From Haemonchus contortus (Eukaryota > Nematoda > Chromadorea > Rhabditida > Trichostrongylidae), in NCBI GenBank assembly GCA_000469685.2, contig LS997564.1:2868940-2932939 (forward strand): a stretch of 64,000 nucleotides of DNA, written 5' to 3'. The position numbers were made by a program, and so were the translations under genes. The notes beneath the pieces were generated by a model, which did not search any database, had not been told where the DNA came from, and was given only the letters and a program-made list of their open reading frames with translations. Below are positions 58,718 to 64,000 of this stretch, piece after piece (position 1 is the stretch's first letter; the number at the start of each line of letters is the position of its first letter).

Positions 58718-60680
58718 TAACTGTACTGAAGCTGAAGTGAGTGCGGCTCTACTTGTGTACAGAAGCATCGAGAGATAATGGAACTATGGTAAGAATTTGT
58801 ATCGGTTTTCATGTACAAGTAGCATGTTGCATGTGGACCGGTCGTGGCTCTGCCTTATTCCCTGCCAAAACGTAGTGAATCTAGTAATAAATTGTGTTAA
58901 AAAAGACTGCACGGCATCGGCTTGAACGGACAAGCTTTCTGTAGACATTTAATTGTGGAACAAGTTAAAGTAGTACGTCGAAAAGATGAGAGAAAAAATA
59001 GTTTGCTCAGCTGTATCCCAATCTGAACGCTTCTGGTGAACCTTTTTTACCGAGGTGACGATGGCCATCAGTGTTTATTTATGGTCGCGATGATGTTTAC
59101 AATGGAGGTGTCGTAAATCTGAGGTTCATCGGGTGAATCTGATTCATCGCTTTCGTATCGCGATGCTATGATAACGATGGTGCGCGATTGTAGACGACGA
59201 TTTGCTGCTGCTTATGTTAGTGACCTCATCGAACGATGTGGTCGATGACGCAACTCGTCCGATGATCCGTCTCCGTTGTGGTCGTTCATCATCGGACCAT
59301 GCTTATTAAACGGGCGATATACAATTGTGATAGACATCTATTCATTATCTCGGCACCTTGCCATCATTTACGCTACGCTGAGACATGTACTCTTGTATGA
59401 ATGGATCTCCGAGGTACTTCCACTAAAGAGCTATGAAAACCGTATTTTCAGGCTTCCCCTACAGTCTGATGAGCTGTTGATCCACAATTTCCAAATCGTG
59501 TCGTATTCGTCATCCTGAATGGGAGCAATTGGTTTTCTCAAGGTAGCACTGGGAAGTTTTTTTTTTATCGAACGTCCGCAACCAAGTTTGATCCCAAGGA
59601 TATAATAAAGTCAATGATTACTAATGTGGCTTCTAACGGCTCTCTTGTTTTTACCTCGGCATAGAAGTTTGTAATGGTAATATTCTTTCACCATTTGAGG
59701 TTCTTATAAGGGACTGTTATTCAATTCAACGGCCTAAAGTTTCGACGTGATCGCCGTCTTCAAAGCCACGGTTTCAACCCCTGTTGCAGCTGGCAGCTGT
59801 CCGTAGCGAACTGTCGACGGCGTCGAAATGTTTGGTGGATGATTTTTTAGATAGTTCCCCCTAAAAATTTCGACCCACAGAAGACTAGTACCAATGCAAA
59901 CTAGTGATGCTGTACATATAGTTTGTAAGTAATAGAAATGTACAGTTTGTTCCAATAATAATGTATAAAATGGGGTACGTTGGAGTTCGGCCTCAACCGA
60001 AATATTTTCTTTGGGATCAAGTTGTAAACATTCAACATTCCTATCGTTTTGAGCGATAGCAGTTCCCATGGGATAGAGTAAGCTCTAGGGCCCAACACAA
60101 AAAGAAGGAATTAGGAGTTCTCACTAGTTTATAAAGGAGATAGCAGATAGATAGGAGATTCTACTGAACAGATGTACCATGACAATTGTACGGAGACCAC
60201 TGGGTTTCTAACAGCTTTCAAACTACACGCCCGATTACCGGAAAGCTCAAGTTGGAGTTCAGGATCCATCCAACCCAGGTTTTGAACGTAACTGGCCAAT
60301 TTGTGAGGGTTTAGTTCTCGATCGATTTCTTCTGTAGACAAAAGTCTAATGTGATTGGTTCCAAGCTTAGGTACGTTGTCATTTTAGTGTCCTCCCATTA
60401 TCATGGCTTGCAATCTTAAAGTGTCCAGCTCGTGAAACATCTTCAGTGAATCACTGTCTACAGTATCCTTTTGAACCCCTTACAGTGGCAGTTACTGAAT
60501 TCCTAATATATTCTCTTATTTTGACTTATTAGTAGCTTCTATAGCAAACTGACGGTGAGATGACCCGTCGCCCAGTATGAATGCTCAAGGATACAGCTAG
60601 GGATATAAGCCAACTCAGCAGGGTATCAACTTTTACGATATGTCCTCGGGTACTCTCACTGTGTGCGCGGCGGGAGCCGG
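58718..60680. other. Repeat-poor spacer with no recognised gene
   Basis: Open frames of 70-111 codons occur on both strands (for example 60069-59734 minus) but show no family motif, signal peptide or consistent splice sites. A segment near 59740-59830 (GTTTCGACGTGATCGCC) looks like a dispersed repeat end. Confidence 0.4.
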
Positions 60681-60918
60681 TCGGTTGGCGCGATGGGCGG
60701 GGTCGCCCCGCCTCTTTGAGGCGGAGCGACTCCGCCCATCGCGCTGTTCAACTCGTTCAGATCGCGTAATCTTCTGCTCTCCTCTCCTGTATAGATGATA
60801 GAAGCCAATTCGATCATCTATAGAGGAGAGGAGAGCAGAAGATTACGCGATCTGAGATGTGCGCGCTCCTTCTGAGGCCCATTTGAGGCGGCGCGACTCC
60901 GCCCATCGCGCCAACCGA
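60681..60918. mobile_element. GC-rich palindromic MITE-like element
   Basis: The outer arms begin TCGGTTGGCGCGATGGGCGG and end in its complement CCGCCCATCGCGCCAACCGA. A nearly perfect inner stem of about 42 bp (60758-60799 with 60813-60854) surrounds a 13-nt loop. The arms contain CTCCGCCC/GGGCGGAG boxes. No clear target duplication was found. It differs in sequence from the hAT-type palindromes at 5.7, 11.1 and 18.4 kb. Confidence 0.8.
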
Positions 60919-63526
60919 CATGCACCCGTGCGCGGCCTATTTCCGGGGAATTATCTTAACTTACTGGATTATGAATGTTCGAAGAAGTGACTCACAGCTA
61001 TCCATATAGGTACCACAAATTGAAAAAAAACTTGGAAAAACAAAAAACTAAAATTATTTTGAGAACGACACATAAAAGCAACCTTGCACGAGGTAAACGC
61101 CATCTGCCTGAATAACATTTCCCCAATGCTACCGAACTCTTGAGCAGCGAACTTACCAATTGAGGTGACATCGGAAATTTTTCAATAACCTCACTCGTAG
61201 AGCCTGGAAGTCAAGAGAAATCGACCAAAAGGTTCGAAAATTTATCTGATACTTATACCTTATTTGAGACCCTTATTTTATTGTAGCTACCTAGTTCGGG
61301 CGAGGGGGGGGGGTAGGGGGGGGGGTGTGTTCGCGTTTTCCATTACCCGAAATTTGAGGGGAGACCCTATAATTTATCAAAAACCTCCACAGTATCACAA
61401 GACAATAGCACCGGGCTTGCCGCTGATCCTCTAAAGGCAGATTGGAGCTCAAAAATTGTGATTATTCCGTAAAAAGGACAATTGCAAATATAAAAATGCT
61501 CTATGATTTCAGGTGGAAGTGAAAAGCATTGCGTAAGTCAAGAAGACAGACACACTGACCATTTTTTCCCATGATGGCGCTGTTGAGTGTAATCCACCAG
61601 CAAAAACTTAGTCTTCACTCACCAATAAGGTACGATATCGAATGACTTTTAGTTTGATAGTTGTGATAATCTCCTCCTGATCAGAGTCTTCAAAGACTCA
61701 TAAAAATTTGTTATCAAAAGTTTTTTACATTCATTGACCAGCGAATTCTGTTTTGTCGTAAAGTACTGACCGCTTTTATCGCAAATTCGCTCCAGCTGGT
61801 AGAAAAACTGGGTTTTTTCTGGTCATGATGAAGACGATACAGTCATGTTCGAGACGTTTACTTGAAGAGCTGATCACATCGAAAAAAGTCACGGATCCGT
61901 CTACCTGTGTTTTGCATAATTTTATTGAATGGAGAGATGGTAGTCAAGTCAAGTGGTAGGACCATTACTGCATACAATTTTCTTACCATTAGATCAGCTT
62001 TCAAAACGAATTTTACTCTTACTTCTAAAAGAGATGCCACCATTTGAACCGAATTAATTGAAGCGGTTGAAGGCTCGGCTGAATTGAGCAAGATTCGTTT
62101 CTTCACCTGGAATATCTGTTTCGATACCTGACAAGTACTCAAGGTATCCAAACGAATGGCATGGCATCCTTCTGGCAACGAATAGGTCAATGTTGTATGT
62201 TACCCTCAATTAACGTGCCGCACTCTGAGCATTCAGAAGATTTTCTATTTTGAATTGCAGCTGGATGCGGCTTTTGATCGGGGAAACTTAGTCTAGGCTT
62301 CAGGTTCACCTTTTTTATTCTTCTTAGTCTCCGAAAAGCAAAGTTAATGAGCAATTCAGCAACGTTATCGTTCTTCGAAGTACTTCGTCTATATTTAGAA
62401 AATTTACTTCTGTGGTGAAAGATCTGTCGTACTGCTCTATTTCCTGGAATCATCCAAGGCTTATAGTTGGGATTCCAGTGTTGGAAATGCACTCAGAATA
62501 TCGATTTGCCACTGGTTGGAATTTTCTAGTAGCATTCCTGTAGATGCATGGGTAGGACCTGATAGAAAAGTATTCTGTCTGCAGATTTTAATGATAATTA
62601 TGGGCATTATCAGTTGTCTGCCACACAGTAGGTTTTAGAAAACTTCGCAGTTGTCGGTTCACTAGAAGTTCTCTAGTAGCGACCATCATTGAGCGGTTTT
62701 GGCCAGCGCAAAGACATTGGGTTCAATAAGGTTCAAAGTAGAGTTAAAAACAAAAGTTGAGTTCAACATGAAAGGGATGTTCAAAAATTCTTGGTCTCTT
62801 TAGTTACCTTCTTCTTAAAGAACTCCCATACTTTTTCTGCAGAAGTATTCATGAAAATTTGTTGTCGCTTCGTGGCCGTTGTAAAAGAAAGTGTTATTAA
62901 TTGCAGTTATGTTTCTGTTGAAGACGTCCAGGGGGGCAGGCAACATTTACCGTGAATATCAGAGGAGATGCTTATCTCAATGCGGCGCCACTTGTCGACA
63001 ACTACCTGTTTCGGGGCCTAAGAAAGACGCCAAGGCTATCAAAGCGAAGGCGCCATTGAATTGAGGCATCGACATCGACGACGACGACAACGACGACGAT
63101 GAAGGCAATTACGATGAAACGTCAGATCAAATTCGGGGATTATCTTAGTTCTTCATAGGATTACAGGGGATTACTGCGCGTTCGATAGGTGTCAAACGGA
63201 CCACCCAGAAACTTTTGACCTTCGGAATTCTCATGGGCCTCTGTAAATGGGATGGGGCAAGGGTTTCCTGATTTTCAAGCGCCGAGGTAATCTGGCTGAA
63301 ACAGTCTTTCGGAGAAGGCAAGGGATGAGGGTGGTTGTTGATTGAGCTAAGTACTCCTCATTCGACTTCAGCCTCAGAAACTTACCATTAGTTGGTCGGT
63401 AAAAAGAAGGTGAGGACACCGGACTACACGGTTATAATGCAGATGCCCACTCTCTCTTCCCACTCTCTTGCCATATAGAGTAGATGAGAGGAGAAGGGAG
63501 TTTTAAGTTTTCCAACTCCTGAAATT
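60919..63526. other. Spacer with low-support open frames
   Basis: Two minus-strand open frames overlap by four bases (62492-62187, ending CSECGTLIEGNIQH, and 62190-61858). They could be pieces of one decayed gene or retroelement; I cannot identify them. Around 62930-63062 (+) a segment ends GPKKDAKAIKAKAPLN and stop, followed by a GAC-rich run at 63069-63100. Neither is strong enough to call. Confidence 0.35.
61300..61327 (+). other. G-run cluster (possible G-quadruplex)
   Basis: Two long guanine runs of about nine to ten bases, separated by TA and followed by GTGTG, lie in AT-rich spacer. Such runs can fold as G-quadruplexes; no function is shown. Confidence 0.5.
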
Positions 63527-64000
63527 ATGGGTCTGTTTAGTGGTCAGTTCATCAATTTCCATTGGTAAGCCTTTCCAGTCCTTCGTGGTACTCTCTCGTT
63601 AAAAAGAACAAGATAATTTCAGGTGCACCCGATTTCTAGGAAATCTGCTGGTGTTTAGTTCTCTTTCTCTCTTGAACATTATTGTTAGCGGCATTCTGAA
63701 AAGAGAATTCATCGCGAGGAAAGTTGGTACTGGTGAAGAAGTTCCAGAAAATCGAAACCTGTGCTACTCTGAGCAACAGCTGGAAGAGATTGGAAGATAG
63801 TAAGATATCGGCACCTCACGTTTTTGGTAGAAACCTTACCTATGGTTGGGTCCGACAACGAATGAGCACTCAGTCAGGATCCGAAAGTTGAGATGGACCT
63901 AGTTGCCGGCTACACCTACGCCTTCGACTTTTAATCGGAATCGTCACGGTAATTCGATGCTTATATGGCTTATACAATGACTTGGAAGTGGATGTTTTCA
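63527..64000 (+). CDS. 5' part of an unrecognised membrane protein gene (truncated by the window)
   Basis: Exon 1 (63527-63564) starts MGLFSGQFINFH and joins in phase across a GTAAGC...TTTCAG intron to exon 2 (63623-63799). Exon 2 encodes one strongly hydrophobic segment (FLGNLLVFSSLSLLNIIVSG), then a basic and polar stretch (ILKREFIARKVGTGEEVPEN, then CYSEQQLEEIGR), and ends at donor GTAAGA. The lack of charge before the hydrophobic run suggests a signal-anchor or first membrane helix. The rest lies beyond the window. Splice sites and phase support a real gene; I do not recognise the family. Confidence 0.5.

Noticed and set aside
59734..60069. 111-codon minus-strand open frame
   Set aside because: No homology recalled; part of it overlaps what looks like a dispersed repeat end.
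1..64000. CRISPR arrays, bacterial operons or phage-like systems
   Set aside because: The sequence is intron-rich eukaryotic DNA; the only tandem array is the minisatellite, which has no spacer structure.

Overview
The window looks like nuclear DNA of a clade V (strongylid, hookworm-like) nematode. Support: many small exons with TTTTCAG-type acceptors and GTAAG/GTGAG donors, proteins closest in my recollection to Caenorhabditis families, acceptor-like sites just before start codons (spliced-leader style), and introns full of Tc1/mariner and hAT-type non-autonomous elements. No prokaryotic operon, CRISPR array or rRNA/tRNA gene is visible. All gene models were assembled by hand from splice sites, reading phase and family motifs, without transcripts or searches.

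Layout. 57-1622: a dead Tc1-like transposon with long inverted repeats. 3440-15208 (+): an 18-exon sodium/calcium exchanger of the NCLX/SLC8B type (652 aa model). Its introns carry two copies of a palindromic MITE, a GC-rich inverted-repeat element and a 117-bp minisatellite. 15850-27819 (+): a 21-exon anoctamin/TMEM16 (842 aa). Its intron 2 holds a third MITE copy and, on the opposite strand, what looks like part of a nested gene. 29663-38570 (-): an 18-exon AF4/FMR2-family protein (affl-2-like, super elongation complex scaffold), convergent with the anoctamin. 38.6-44.9 kb: a gene-poor stretch with one unassigned ORF. 44916-53477 (+): a complete STIM-1 (ER calcium sensor; 516 aa). 54332-57113 (+): a NIFK-like nucleolar RRM protein with a mariner remnant in intron 2. 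57.5-63.5 kb: repeats (a mariner deletion derivative, a GC-rich hairpin, G-runs) and one uncertain coding fragment. 63527-end (+): the first exons of an unrecognised membrane protein.

How the genes relate. Three of the five well-supported genes act on calcium: an NCLX-type exchanger, an anoctamin (a family of calcium-activated channels/scramblases) and STIM (store sensor). affl-2 and NIFK act in transcription elongation and ribosome biogenesis. From memory, stim-1 and affl-2 are close neighbours on C. elegans chromosome III, which would make this conserved microsynteny. Nothing here is a new defence or biosynthetic system. The most interesting material is the intronic palindromic MITE family, the candidate nested gene, candidate alternative or poison exons, the double start and double 3' end of stim-1, and an anoctamin whose calcium site looks altered.
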